Below, piece after piece: positions 1 to 8,213 of a DNA stretch of 64,000 nucleotides. Under the pieces are notes generated by a model. It made no database searches and was not told where the DNA came from. It saw only the letters and a program-made list of their open reading frames with translations. Each line of letters starts with the position of its first letter. Position 1 is the first letter of the stretch. The DNA is taken from NCBI GenBank assembly GCA_051418055.1, contig JBPRGH010000010.1:1-64000 (forward strand). Reading direction: 5' to 3'. A program made the translations under genes and the position numbers. The stretch comes from JBPRGH01 sp051418055 (lineage in GTDB: Bacteria; Bacteroidota; Bacteroidia; Cytophagales; Cyclobacteriaceae).

Positions 1-53
1 AAGGGCAAAGGGCAAAGGGCAAAGGGCAAAGGGCAAAGGGCAAAGGGCAAAGG
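1..53. repeat. Heptanucleotide tandem repeat at window edge
   Basis: About seven perfect copies of the 7-base unit GGGCAAA run from the first base and probably continue outside the window. The same word (GCAAAGGGCAGG) reappears near 4243-4255 beside a truncated gene, so it belongs to the simple-repeat vocabulary of this genome. The unit length is not a multiple of three and no ORF uses it. Confidence 0.9.
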
Positions 54-155
54 AGGAGGTCAGCCTCTTTATTAGATAGTTTTTTATCCCTACAAACCAC
101 AAACTCAATGAAAAGCTGATCACCAATTTATTATTACTCGAAAACCGACCTGCCT

Positions 156-256
156 CAGCGCTGTGGCATTTCATTGATTAATAATTGGGGCTATCTCTTT
201 ATGTGGTCCTTCTGTTCGGGGTCCCGGCACAGGGCCGGGAACAAGTGGTATTTTAT
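156..256. repeat. ~100-bp direct repeat, left copy flanking the AAA ATPase gene
   Basis: This stretch starts CAGCGCTGTGGCATTTCATT and ends with a GC-rich hairpin (GGTCCCGG, CACAGG, CCGGGAAC) followed by AAGTGGTATTTTAT. It matches 1701-1800 closely in the same orientation. The two copies bracket the ATPase gene at 384-1577. The hairpin end belongs to the modular hairpin family found across the window. Confidence 0.8.
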
Positions 257-383
257 TAAATTTCCTATATTTATTGAAATGAAGTTCTATGTATATATAT
301 CATAACCAACCCTCGTCATACAGTTTTCTATACCGGTTTCACAGATGATGTTGAAAGGCGAATCGGCTTTTATCAACTTCCAC

Positions 384-1577
384 TTAATACAAAAATCCAA
401 AAATCCACAAGGGCAGACGATCACCTACAGGAAACTCCAGGTCGTCTTTTACCACCCACGCATCAGCCAGGTTTTTAATCTGTGATTTTCCTTTAGATTT
501 ACCTCCAATCTCAAAATGGTGTTTTCCATCTATTAAAAAATCTACTTTATCAGAATATTGGATCAGATGCCTTATTTTCAGCTGATTATTAAAAAATACT
601 TCCCTGACAGTGCCGGTTGAAGGCTCATCTTCTGCCATGGCATACATCATATTGGGATTTTCCATGTACACCTTTTCAGGTTTTTGTAATAGGGCAACGC
701 CGCTGGTTTTACTAAAAAGCAGATCAATTAACCTTGCCTCATTTAAAAAATGTAGATAATTCAGCATTGAATTCCTGTGAATCCCTGTCTTTTCCGCCAA
801 GGAAGATATGTTTGGCTTAAATGGGACGAGCTGGGCAATAAGATAAACCAATTGCAACATCTTTTTTGCATTTCGGATATCAAAGCCTCGTAATTCGGCC
901 ATGTCATATTCTACTATTTGGCGTGCCAGCTGTCTAAGCTTCAGATGATATGTCTCCTTTTCTTTATGATAAAAAGGATAATAACCGTAACGCAAATATT
1001 CTTTAAACCAGACCAGCGGTTTGAAGTCCGGAGGAAATACCCCATCGGCCTTAAAAGTAGGATCCAGTATTTCATTGAGCAAAAATGCGGGAAGGTCCAT
1101 ACGGTATTTAAAGTTTAAATACTCACGGTAGGATAAACCCTGCAGCTCATAAATTACTGCTCGTCGACTAAGATCAACCTCCTTCTTGGTTATATCAATA
1201 ATGGAAGATCCTGTAAAAATGATCTGTAAATCATCATATCTGTCATACAGATTTTTGATCTCCCGTGCCCATTCAGGATATTTATGCACTTCATCCAGCA
1301 CCAGAATTTTACCCCCTTCCTGGTAAAATGATTTTGCCACATCCAGAAGAGTATTACGGGTGAAGTAAAGATCATCAAGTGTGAAATAGGCTGCCTCATG
1401 TGTAGAAAGGTTTTGATTTTTCAGGTATTGCAGCAGCATAGTTGTTTTTCCGGTGCCACGAGCACCCTTTATACCTATTAACCTACTACCCCAGGAAACC
1501 TGATCGTATAAATAACGTCTGAAATCCAGAGGTACTTTGCGGATTAGCTTTTGAGAAACTTCTAATAGTTCAACCAT
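384..1577 (-). CDS. AAA_14-type ATP-binding protein
   Basis: This is a 397-residue cytoplasmic P-loop ATPase. A Walker A motif, GARGTGKT, lies at residues 38-45 and a Walker B motif, ILVLDEVHK, at 91-99. A sensor-like segment (IIFTGSS) follows near residue 120. The C-terminal half looks like a winged helix (SLAEKTGIHRNSMLNYLHFL) followed by a PD-(D/E)XK-like tail (DFLIDGKHHFEIGGKSKGK). This layout fits the AAA_14/DUF4143 class, which is common in mobile parts of bacterial genomes and of mostly unknown role. No partner gene is adjacent. The gene stands alone between ~100-bp direct repeats (156-256 and 1701-1800), which hints at movement as a unit. The start ATG at 1577 is well placed before the P-loop domain. 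Confidence 0.85.
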   Translation of the reverse strand: MVELLEVSQKLIRKVPLDFRRYLYDQVSWGSRLIGIKGARGTGKTTMLLQYLKNQNLSTHEAAYFTLDDLYFTRNTLLDVAKSFYQEGGKILVLDEVHKYPEWAREIKNLYDRYDDLQIIFTGSSIIDITKKEVDLSRRAVIYELQGLSYREYLNFKYRMDLPAFLLNEILDPTFKADGVFPPDFKPLVWFKEYLRYGYYPFYHKEKETYHLKLRQLARQIVEYDMAELRGFDIRNAKKMLQLVYLIAQLVPFKPNISSLAEKTGIHRNSMLNYLHFLNEARLIDLLFSKTSGVALLQKPEKVYMENPNMMYAMAEDEPSTGTVREVFFNNQLKIRHLIQYSDKVDFLIDGKHHFEIGGKSKGKSQIKNLADAWVVKDDLEFPVGDRLPLWIFGFLY

Positions 1578-1700
1578 AAATGCACAAATACATGTGCAAT
1601 ATAATAAAATAAATGCACATGTACTTGTTAATGTAAATTATTAGTCTTCTCCAAAGATCCTTCGGACTGGATTTACTTGTCCGCCGTAAGCGACTTAATT

Positions 1701-1800
1701 CAGCGCTGTGGCATTTCATTGGTTAATGAGTGGGGCTATCTTTTTGTGGGTTCTTAAGATCGGGGTTCCGGTACAGGGCCGGGAATAAGTGGTATTTTAT
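1701..1800. repeat. ~100-bp direct repeat, right copy flanking the AAA ATPase gene
   Basis: This is the same element as 156-256 in direct orientation, with scattered substitutions and the same terminal hairpin (GGTTCCGG, TACAGGG, CCGGGAAT). Just upstream, 1668-1690 carries GGATTTACTTGTCCGCCG, a word that also forms one hairpin apex at 30,618. The 1578-1920 gap holds nothing else I can support. Confidence 0.8.
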
Positions 1801-1920
1801 AACTTAATAGGACTAGTTTCAAATCACAAACTAATTGAAAAAAATCTCCTAATAAAGTAGCACCGATTTGTATTAATTGTCCTAATTAGCAAAAATTTTT
1901 CAAAATTAAACAAATAGTAT

Positions 1921-3753
1921 ATGAGAATGCAAAATTTACTTTTGGTTCTGGCTATGCTTTCTATTGCAATAAGCTGTAAGGAGGATGATATAACAGAAAC
2001 ACCAAAAGGATCAATACAGGTTACAGTAACTAATTCACAAAACCAACCGGTCGAAAATGCAGAAGTTGTTTTAGTTAATTTTGACAGCCCGTTATCCAGC
2101 ACAATAAAATTTAGCAATGCCGATGGAATAGTACTCTTTAATGAATTAGATACCAGTGATTATGTACTTACTGCAAATAAAACAGATGTTGGTATGGCTA
2201 GTAGCGTGGTAGTTGTTGAGGAATCCATCCAATATGATGTTAGCCTGCAATTGATTAAAGAAAATATTAATTATTATGCCCCTTCTATTTATATGATAGA
2301 ACCGGAATACTCCTCGGTATCTATTATGCCAATTGATACAGTAGATCTCCTTGTACAGGTTATGGATGATGATACTCCTTCTTCAGGCCTGGCAGTAACC
2401 GCTACATGCGATATTGACGGACAAGTATTTTCAGGATCCCCTAACGGAGAAAACGTTGTCAATTTTCAACTTTACCCGACCACAAAAGGGGTGCATAATA
2501 TAACAATTACTGCCGAAGATAAGAATGGATTAAGCACAACAGAAAACCTTACTGTAAATGCGGTTGAAGTTGTGCCTACTGTGCTTACTACTACAAAACA
2601 ATACAAAAAAGTACTTTTGGAATGGGCTGATAACGTTGAGCAGGATTTCCAGAGAATAGAAGTAAAGCGGTGGGTAAATAGTAATGAAGGATATCAAACC
2701 CTTGCTACCATTACAGACGCAACCGTTACCTCTTATGTTGATTCAGTTATTCCTTATCTTCAATCAACTAATTACAAAATAACAACCTATGATAGTGAGG
2801 GGAGATACGCTGATAGCAATATCTCTAACGTTAAATATCCTGCAGGAATGTTCTTTTATTACACATATGATAGCGATATAAAGGATGTACTGGTACACCC
2901 TACCAGAGATTGGGTATATTTAATTATCGGAGAGACGGGTGGTCAGAAAATAATCGTTTATGATTATATAAAGGACGAGATCTTCAAAGAGGTAAATCTA
3001 TCCTACACTCCTGGCTATTCAATTCTGGCCGATAATGGTTCCGGGCTTCAGTTATTTATCCCGGGAAGGGATGGTTCTATTAATATTTATTCTACAGACG
3101 AAGAACTTAGCCTGGTAAAGTCTATAACTACTGGAGACCAGTGCACGAGCCTGGGTGTTAATGGAAATGGGATAATTGTAGCCGGCATGGATCTTGGATA
3201 CAATGAAGAATATGCTACGAGGTCCTATTCTCAGTCTACAGGTGCTTTGATTGATTCTACTGGTACTTATACAGAAATCAGGGTTGTCGGTGTACCTAAT
3301 AAGCAAAATGTATTTATTGGAATCGATTATACAAGTAGTATCCGTAATATGCGATATCTGGAGATTGATAATGCAGGTAATTTTATCAGTGATATAGAAG
3401 ACTCGTATTTTACTGAATACGATTACACTTACTGGTACCTTTTTGTGGCAGCATCCGGAGATTATATTATTTGTGAAAGTGACATATTTAACACCGATAG
3501 CGGTTTGCAGCATATCACCAGCTTTGCCTCCACAACGATCAGAGGTGCAGTAACAAATACTGATGGTAGCATTATATATACGCATGATTTTTATATAGAA
3601 AATAAAATCACTGCATTTGGCTATCCAGCACTGGATCAGATAGCACAATATGATACACGCGAAAAACCAAAGGTTATTAATTTAAAGGGAACAAAAATTA
3701 TTGCCCTGACAGAAAACAATACCAAGAGTATAATCGAGATTATTGATTTGTAG
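1921..3753 (+). CDS. Large cell-surface lipoprotein with carboxypeptidase-regulatory-like, FN3-like and propeller-like parts
   Basis: This 610-residue protein begins with a lipoprotein signal (hydrophobic stretch, then SIAISC with Cys at 19), so it should be anchored in the outer membrane or periplasm. Residues ~32-110 read like a carboxypeptidase-regulatory or CNA-B-type beta domain (GSIQVTVTNSQNQPVENAEV). Residues ~115-220 look Ig-like and ~220-305 FN3-like (KKVLLEWADNVEQDFQRIEV). The C-terminal ~300 residues have repeated strands (DWVYLIIGE, GLQLFIPG, GSINIYSTD) that suggest a beta-propeller. No catalytic motif is visible. It may be a carbohydrate or surface adhesin-type lipoprotein. A strong hairpin terminator follows directly. 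Confidence 0.8.
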   Translation: MRMQNLLLVLAMLSIAISCKEDDITETPKGSIQVTVTNSQNQPVENAEVVLVNFDSPLSSTIKFSNADGIVLFNELDTSDYVLTANKTDVGMASSVVVVEESIQYDVSLQLIKENINYYAPSIYMIEPEYSSVSIMPIDTVDLLVQVMDDDTPSSGLAVTATCDIDGQVFSGSPNGENVVNFQLYPTTKGVHNITITAEDKNGLSTTENLTVNAVEVVPTVLTTTKQYKKVLLEWADNVEQDFQRIEVKRWVNSNEGYQTLATITDATVTSYVDSVIPYLQSTNYKITTYDSEGRYADSNISNVKYPAGMFFYYTYDSDIKDVLVHPTRDWVYLIIGETGGQKIIVYDYIKDEIFKEVNLSYTPGYSILADNGSGLQLFIPGRDGSINIYSTDEELSLVKSITTGDQCTSLGVNGNGIIVAGMDLGYNEEYATRSYSQSTGALIDSTGTYTEIRVVGVPNKQNVFIGIDYTSSIRNMRYLEIDNAGNFISDIEDSYFTEYDYTYWYLFVAASGDYIICESDIFNTDSGLQHITSFASTTIRGAVTNTDGSIIYTHDFYIENKITAFGYPALDQIAQYDTREKPKVINLKGTKIIALTENNTKSIIEIIDL

Positions 3754-3780
3754 AAAAGACTGAAGTCAATTGTAAGGATG

Positions 3781-3810
3781 GAGCCACGGTGTTATGCTGT
3801 GGCTCTTTTT
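3781..3810 (+). terminator. Rho-independent terminator after the 610-residue lipoprotein
   Basis: The arms GAGCCAC and GTGGCTC, extended by a few further pairs, form a stem around TGTTATG and are followed by five T. It sits 28 bases past the stop codon. Confidence 0.85.
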
Positions 3811-4043
3811 ATTTGCCAGGATTAAAGTAGAAAACAACCAGCTCCCAAGCCAAAGCACTGCTGCCCCATGCTCCCCTTTGATTTTCTAAAGAGAGCCTTC
3901 CCGCAGGTAGTACCATAAACCATCGCGTAAACTCAACCCTTCCGGGATCCAATGCTTTTCTCCACCCCCAGCCGTGCAGGCCATACAGGAGTGAATAAAT
4001 CAATATTCATTAATTCAATAAATCATAAAACTCAATAACTATA

Positions 4044-4207
4044 TCAAAGCTTCACCACTCCTTCAGCCAGGCATAGCACAATTAACTCCGTGCTGTTGGC
4101 ACATCCAAGCTTTTTCAGCATGTTTTTTCTGTGCGTAGTCACCGTGTGGTTGGAGATATCCAGCTCATCCGCTATTTTTTCAGCTTTATATCCTTTTGCA
4201 GCGGAGG
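4044..4207 (-). pseudogene. C-terminal fragment of a LuxR/GerE-type response regulator
   Basis: Reading the minus strand from about 4205 to the TGA at 4044-4046 gives a clear LuxR-type helix-turn-helix: KGYKAEKIADELDIS, then NHTVTTHRKNMLKKLG. Only about 50 residues remain. The upstream part is lost: an in-frame stop lies just before the conserved region, and the sequence there changes abruptly into simple-repeat DNA (CATGGAGCATGGAGCATGG). The receiver domain and start codon are absent, so it is a truncated remnant. No partner kinase is near. Confidence 0.8.
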
Positions 4208-4306
4208 GCTAAGAGCTAAGCGCATGGAGCATGGAGCATGGAGCAAAGGGCAGGATTTCAGAACAACCTACCACCTCCTCTTACCTCTCAAGACTATGGA
4301 CTCAGA

Positions 4307-4813
4307 CTAATTACTATTTAAAATCAGGACAGTCCCCTCGCCGATCTCCTGAAGAGTAAGGATTAACACCTGCCCATACTCACCATCCTCCAGCACCTGA
4401 TATTCATCACGGTCTAAAAGGGAGTTCATAAGTGCGGGAATAGTATATGAATGCCCTGCCACCACAATCTTTCCGCCATTGCCCTCTTCCACCATTTTTG
4501 CAAATCCTTCAAAATCCATTTGATCATAAGAAGTGATCTTCATGCCGAGTGCTTCGGCAAGAGGTTGTACCGTCTGCCTTGTGCGCTTATAAGGCGTGGA
4601 ATAAATCGCTGTTACCTCCGCATCCTCCAGCAAAGTCTTCAGCCGCTCCGCCCTTAATTTACCCTCCGCGGATAGGTCTGGATCATCGGTAGATTGTGTT
4701 AGGTCCTTCTCAGCATGGCGCACCAGGATAAACGTGGTAGCATTCTCCTGTGCCTGTAAATTATTAAACCCAAGGGAATAAGCCAGTAATAAAAAACAAA
4801 TTATAGATTTCAT
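4307..4813 (-). CDS. Exported histidine phosphatase family protein
   Basis: This 168-residue protein has a signal peptide (ICFLLLAYSLGFNNLQAQ, cleavage near residue 22). The phosphatase RHG-type motif VRHAEKD places the nucleophile at His33. A second catalytic histidine lies in VVAGHS (His121). Arg78 in YKRTRQT fits the phosphate-pocket arginine. The short length and RHxE form resemble SixA-like single-domain members. The substrate is unknown; an exported form suggests a periplasmic phosphomonoesterase. It has no operon partner: it sits between a LuxR remnant and a divergent lipoprotein gene. Confidence 0.85.
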   Translation of the reverse strand: MKSIICFLLLAYSLGFNNLQAQENATTFILVRHAEKDLTQSTDDPDLSAEGKLRAERLKTLLEDAEVTAIYSTPYKRTRQTVQPLAEALGMKITSYDQMDFEGFAKMVEEGNGGKIVVAGHSYTIPALMNSLLDRDEYQVLEDGEYGQVLILTLQEIGEGTVLILNSN

Positions 4814-5022
4814 AATCGGAATTTAGGTTCTGTCGCTAAAGATATCGTAAAAAATTTGGAGAAAAAGAATAGCATAAGTATACCTCTATATTCTGTACTT
4901 TATAAACATCAGTAGGATTTACCCTCTACCTCGGATCTATAATGTAAACCTCAAAGGCAGCTACGATAACCAAAGCCCTGTTTTTTTGTTATGGAGTATG
5001 AATTAATCAACTTAATGAAAAT

Positions 5023-5610
5023 ATGAGATTATTAAATTTATTAATCCCGATCGCTCTTTTAATAAGTTTTTCTGCCTGCGATGTAGAAAAAACTGAAGAA
5101 GGAGAATCTCCTGAATTGGATGTCGATGTAGAGGCAGAATCAGGAGAAATGCCTGAATATGATGTTAATTGGGCTGATGTTACCGTTGATACCCGCACGA
5201 AAACGGTTACTGTGCCTGAAGTAGTTATTGTTCAAAAGGAAAAGCAGGTTGAAGTACCATATGTTGATGTTTCCATGCCTGATTCAGAAGGAGAGGTTGA
5301 GGAAAGAACGGTAATGGTAGAGGCTGAAGTGAAAAACCAGATGCATACGCTGGATATTCAAAAAGTATATGCTTCACAAAAGAACCTCTATGTTGTCGCT
5401 CATTTAAAGCCCACCGATCAAAAGCTGGAGCAGGAAACAGTAAGAGTTTCAGATCAACTGGTCCTGAATGCCCCTGATGACCTAAATGTTAAAAGATATA
5501 TTATTGGAGATAAGCCATCAGGAGAGTACAATAACCAGTACACCTACTTTGCTGATGAAAATGCTCTTATGAATAAGATAGGAGATGCAAGGGTAATTTA
5601 TCAGAAATAA
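5023..5610 (+). CDS. Small acidic lipoprotein of unknown function
   Basis: A 195-residue protein with a lipobox (LISFSAC, Cys19) and a following acidic, disordered linker (EKTEEGESPELDVDVEAESGE in part). The middle is rich in Val and Glu (VTVPEVVIVQKEKQVEVPYV) and looks like extended strands. The C-terminal 80 residues are more globular (LDIQKVYASQKNLYVVAHLK). I do not recognise the family. It is a single-gene unit with its own terminator. Confidence 0.7.
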   Translation: MRLLNLLIPIALLISFSACDVEKTEEGESPELDVDVEAESGEMPEYDVNWADVTVDTRTKTVTVPEVVIVQKEKQVEVPYVDVSMPDSEGEVEERTVMVEAEVKNQMHTLDIQKVYASQKNLYVVAHLKPTDQKLEQETVRVSDQLVLNAPDDLNVKRYIIGDKPSGEYNNQYTYFADENALMNKIGDARVIYQK

Positions 5611-5621
5611 AAAAATCAAAG

Positions 5622-5662
5622 ACATAGCGAGAGAAGAGGAAAATTCTTTCGCTATGTTTTTT
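5622..5662 (+). terminator. Rho-independent terminator
   Basis: ACATAGCGA pairs with TCGCTATGT across a purine-rich loop, followed by a T run. It begins 12 bases after the stop codon at 5610. Confidence 0.8.
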
Positions 5663-5814
5663 AAACATTCCCTCCCAATTCCCTCTGCTAAAGAAAGGAC
5701 TCCGGTGCTAAAAGTTAAATGTTAAATTTATTACGGCTGGCGACACTTGCTGGTCATTGCGTTTAAGGTTCATTTGCCCTCAAATCGAGCCTCAAGCCGG
5801 TTAAAAAATTCCCC

Positions 5815-6000
5815 CCGCACACCCTTTGATCCCCGAAAGGTAACCTGCCACGCGCGCACCCTTTGATCCCCTAAAGGGAACCTATCGCACTTTCTGTCGT
5901 AACGAAACCAGGAACCAAAAACAACGAACCACGAACGAGAAACTAACTTTAAACATTGAACTTCAAACTTTAAACACATCACCCTAAAGGGAACCACCCG
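5815..6000. repeat. Cluster of CCCTTT/AAAGGG palindromic repeats and simple phrase repeats
   Basis: Several copies of an element of the form ACCCTTTGATCCCCTAAAGG lie near 5819, 5857 and 5990. They are separated by low-complexity text built from AACCA, AGAAC and TTTAAAC words. Inverted CCCTTT and AAAGGG arms make each copy a small palindrome. The open frame seen here on the minus strand is repeat sequence, not a gene. Confidence 0.75.
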
Positions 6001-6002
6001 CA

Positions 6003-6115
6003 CCAGTAATTTTAAGACTGCGCGTAAGCTTGCCCCTTCAGGGGTTAGGGGTGCGAAGGCTTTTCCCTACGATCACCCTTTAATTCCCTAAAGGGAACCC
6101 ACCGCGCCCCAAAAC
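6003..6115. repeat. ~105-bp direct repeat, left of the DUF559 gene
   Basis: It starts CCAGTAATTTTAAGACTGCG, contains the palindrome CCCCTTCAGGGG followed by TTAGGGGTGCGAAGGC, and ends in a CCCTTTAATTCCCTAAAGGG element. It recurs nearly identically at 6620-6723. A shorter relative lies at 19533-19584. Confidence 0.85.
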
Positions 6116-6198
6116 CTAAATCTCGGAGTTCGATAGCCTTTAAAGGGTGGTAGATAAAATTTAATTGATATTTATAACAGCTTTATTAATTTTAAATA

Positions 6199-6570
6199 AT
6201 GAATGGAAAAGATATGTTTTATGGCGCTAGTGCTAATATATTTTCTAACGCTAAAGAGTTGAGAGAAAAGCAAACACCTGAAGAGCAAATACTGTGGGAA
6301 AAATTAAGCAATAAAAAATTAAATGGATTTAAATTTAGAAGGCAACATCCTATAGCAAGTTATATTGCTGATTTTTATTGCCATAAAGCCAAATTAGTTA
6401 TCGAACTGGATGGCCTAATACATGAGACAAGTGAAAATAAAAATTATGATCATGGACGGGATGCAGAATTGAGAGCTTTTGGCTTAAAAGTGTTGCGATT
6501 TAAAAATAGTGAGGTGACAGAAAATATGGATAATGTGCTGCATGAAATAGAGAGAGCGTTGTTTGGATAA
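6199..6570 (+). CDS. DUF559 (Vsr-like endonuclease fold) protein
   Basis: A 123-residue protein. The order LREKQTPEEQILWEKL, KFRRQHPIASYIADFYC, KLVIELDG and LKVLRFKNSEV is diagnostic of DUF559, a small domain related to Vsr mismatch endonucleases. Asp in ADFYC and Glu/Asp in IELDG are the likely metal-site acids. Function is not established for the family. The gene is embedded in direct repeats (6003-6115 and 6620-6723), and the stop is 20 bases from another palindromic copy. A second member of the same family lies at 35322-35717, also beside short palindromes. This suggests a link between the nuclease and the repeats. Confidence 0.85.
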   Translation: MNGKDMFYGASANIFSNAKELREKQTPEEQILWEKLSNKKLNGFKFRRQHPIASYIADFYCHKAKLVIELDGLIHETSENKNYDHGRDAELRAFGLKVLRFKNSEVTENMDNVLHEIERALFG

Positions 6571-6587
6571 CTCAGCTCCGCCCACGC

Positions 6588-6723
6588 ACCCTTTAATTCC
6601 TTAAAGGGAACCAACCGCGCCAGTAATTTTAACGACTGTGCGTAAGCTTGCCCCTTCAGGGGATAGGGGTGCGAAGGCTTTTCCCTACGCTCACCCTTTA
6701 ATTCCCTAAAGGGAACCCACCGC
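6588..6723. repeat. Palindromic element plus right ~105-bp direct repeat of the DUF559 unit
   Basis: A CCCTTTAATTCCTTAAAGGG copy at about 6590 is followed by the direct repeat (6620-6723) that matches 6003-6115. The spacing of about 617 bases contains only the DUF559 gene. Confidence 0.85.
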
Positions 6724-6841
6724 TCAGAATAAACTCCGCTTAACTTAAGAGCATTCAGGGGCCAGGGGTGCGCCGGATAAACTTTGTAAAATTATTTTCG
6801 TAAATTATCCCAGTATTGTATCCAGCCCTCATGATGTAAAT

Positions 6842-7885
6842 ATGAAAACCATCCCTTATACTCTCTTCCTCCTCCTTCTGATAACACTCCTTGGCTCCTG
6901 CGCCAAAAATGGTTTAACGCTGAGTGTTACCGAGCCTGCTCCCGTTACCATTCCAAATTATATTGAGAAGGTCGGGGTCGTTAACCGCACTACGCCAGAC
7001 AAAGGAAATGAGGCAATTGACAAGATTGATAAGGTCCTCTCCATGGAGGGGAAAGATATGGATAAAGAAGCTGCACAGCAGGCCGTTGCCGGTTTGTATC
7101 ACGAGCTGGGGCAGAATACCAGGTTTTCAGAAGTGGAAATCATTGAAGCGCAAAAAACAGATAATCCGGGAATGGGTGTCTTCCCCGCACCTTTATCATG
7201 GGAGGAGGTTGACAGGCTCTGCAGGGAAAATAATGTTGATGCACTCTTTACACTGGCATTTTATGATACTGATGCAAACGTAGCCTATAATTCTGTCCCG
7301 GTGGAGATCAAAGGGCCTCTTGGAGTGAGGGTGCCGGCGCTGGAGCACCATGTTACCATTACCACTTTTATTAAAACAGGCTGGAGAATTTACGATCCCG
7401 CCAGCAGGGTAATCCTTGATGAATTTATCATTAACGACCGACAGGTTTCCACCGGAAGGGGAATTAATCCTGCAAGGGCAGCAGAGGCTGTTATAGGCAG
7501 AAAAGATGCTGTGCTGCAGGTAAGCAACATCATAGGCTCCTCCTATTCAGCACGTATAATGCCGTACTGGGTCAGGGTCCACCGCGAATATTTTGTTAAA
7601 GGCACCAACAACTTCAAAATTGCCAAACGCCGTGCCCAGACTGGCGACTGGGACGGAGCCGCAGAGCTATGGGCGCTGGAAGTTGATAACCCCAAAAGAA
7701 AAGTTGCCGGACGTGCCCATTACAACATGGCCATCATCAACGAGATCAATGGCGACAAACCAGCTGCCCTGGAGTGGGCCACCAAAGCCTACGCTGATTA
7801 TAATATAAAAGCAGCACTTGATTATATCAACATCCTGAAATACAGAATTTCCAGGGATCAGGAGCTGGAGTATCAGATGCATTAG
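6842..7885 (+). CDS. DUF6340-like lipoprotein with TPR-like C-terminus
   Basis: A 347-residue protein with a lipobox (LLGSCAK, Cys20). The region after the signal (ITIP-like start, EKVGVVNRT, NNVDALFTLAFYDTDANV) matches what I know of a Bacteroidota lipoprotein family annotated DUF6340. Residues ~255-335 (AKRRAQTGDWDGAAELWALE, AHYNMAIINEINGDKPAALE) form two TPR-like helical hairpins. It is probably periplasmic or outer-membrane anchored, with no catalytic motif. It stands alone, followed by a GC-rich dispersed repeat. Confidence 0.75.
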   Translation: MKTIPYTLFLLLLITLLGSCAKNGLTLSVTEPAPVTIPNYIEKVGVVNRTTPDKGNEAIDKIDKVLSMEGKDMDKEAAQQAVAGLYHELGQNTRFSEVEIIEAQKTDNPGMGVFPAPLSWEEVDRLCRENNVDALFTLAFYDTDANVAYNSVPVEIKGPLGVRVPALEHHVTITTFIKTGWRIYDPASRVILDEFIINDRQVSTGRGINPARAAEAVIGRKDAVLQVSNIIGSSYSARIMPYWVRVHREYFVKGTNNFKIAKRRAQTGDWDGAAELWALEVDNPKRKVAGRAHYNMAIINEINGDKPAALEWATKAYADYNIKAALDYINILKYRISRDQELEYQMH

Positions 7886-7906
7886 TTCAAACTTTAAACT
7901 CATCAT

Positions 7907-8020
7907 GCCGCCCCGTTCAGCCGCACAATGCCAGTGCAAGCGGTCGGGCCCTCACTAGTCGCTTGCCTGCGCTCAATGCCACTTCGAGCTCCAACAGGCC
8001 GTTCGGTCCCTGGCGGAGGG
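7907..8020. repeat. ~110-bp GC-rich dispersed repeat (copy 1 of 3)
   Basis: It begins GCCGCCCCGTTCAGCCGCAC and ends CTGGCGGAGGG. Related copies are at 10622-10733 and 28625-28735. It lies directly behind the stop codon of the preceding lipoprotein gene. The middle is more diverged here than between the other two copies. Confidence 0.75.
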
Positions 8021-8027
8021 ATTCCCC

Positions 8028-8212
8028 ACGCGCACCCTTCTTTTCCCTAAAGGGAACCTGCCCCTCGCTCACCCTTTGATTCCCTAAAGGGAAGCCACCG
8101 CACTTTTCTGTCGTCACGAAACCAAAAACAAACAAACCAAGAACCAGGAACAACAACCAAGAACCAAGAACTAAAAACCAGGAACACTTAAAGCTTTAAA
8201 CCCTCAACTCAT
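8028..8212. repeat. CCCTAAAGGG palindromes and AACCAAGAACC phrase repeats
   Basis: Two palindromic elements (ending CCCTAAAGGGAACC and CCCTAAAGGGAAGCC) lie near 8035 and 8069, then about 100 bases of low-complexity words such as AACCAAGAACCAGGAAC. No gene is supported in the 7886-8213 gap. Confidence 0.7.
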
Positions 8213-8213
8213 T

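Noticed and set aside
3052..3648. 198-residue minus-strand frame under the large lipoprotein gene
   Set aside because: It is a shadow of the plus-strand gene, with Ile/Cys/Tyr-rich nonsense composition and no domain.
3809..4003. 64-residue minus-strand frame rich in Trp and Gly
   Set aside because: It has no recognisable motif, starts in AT-rich spacer next to a terminator, and looks like chance reading of a GC-rich piece near the LuxR remnant.
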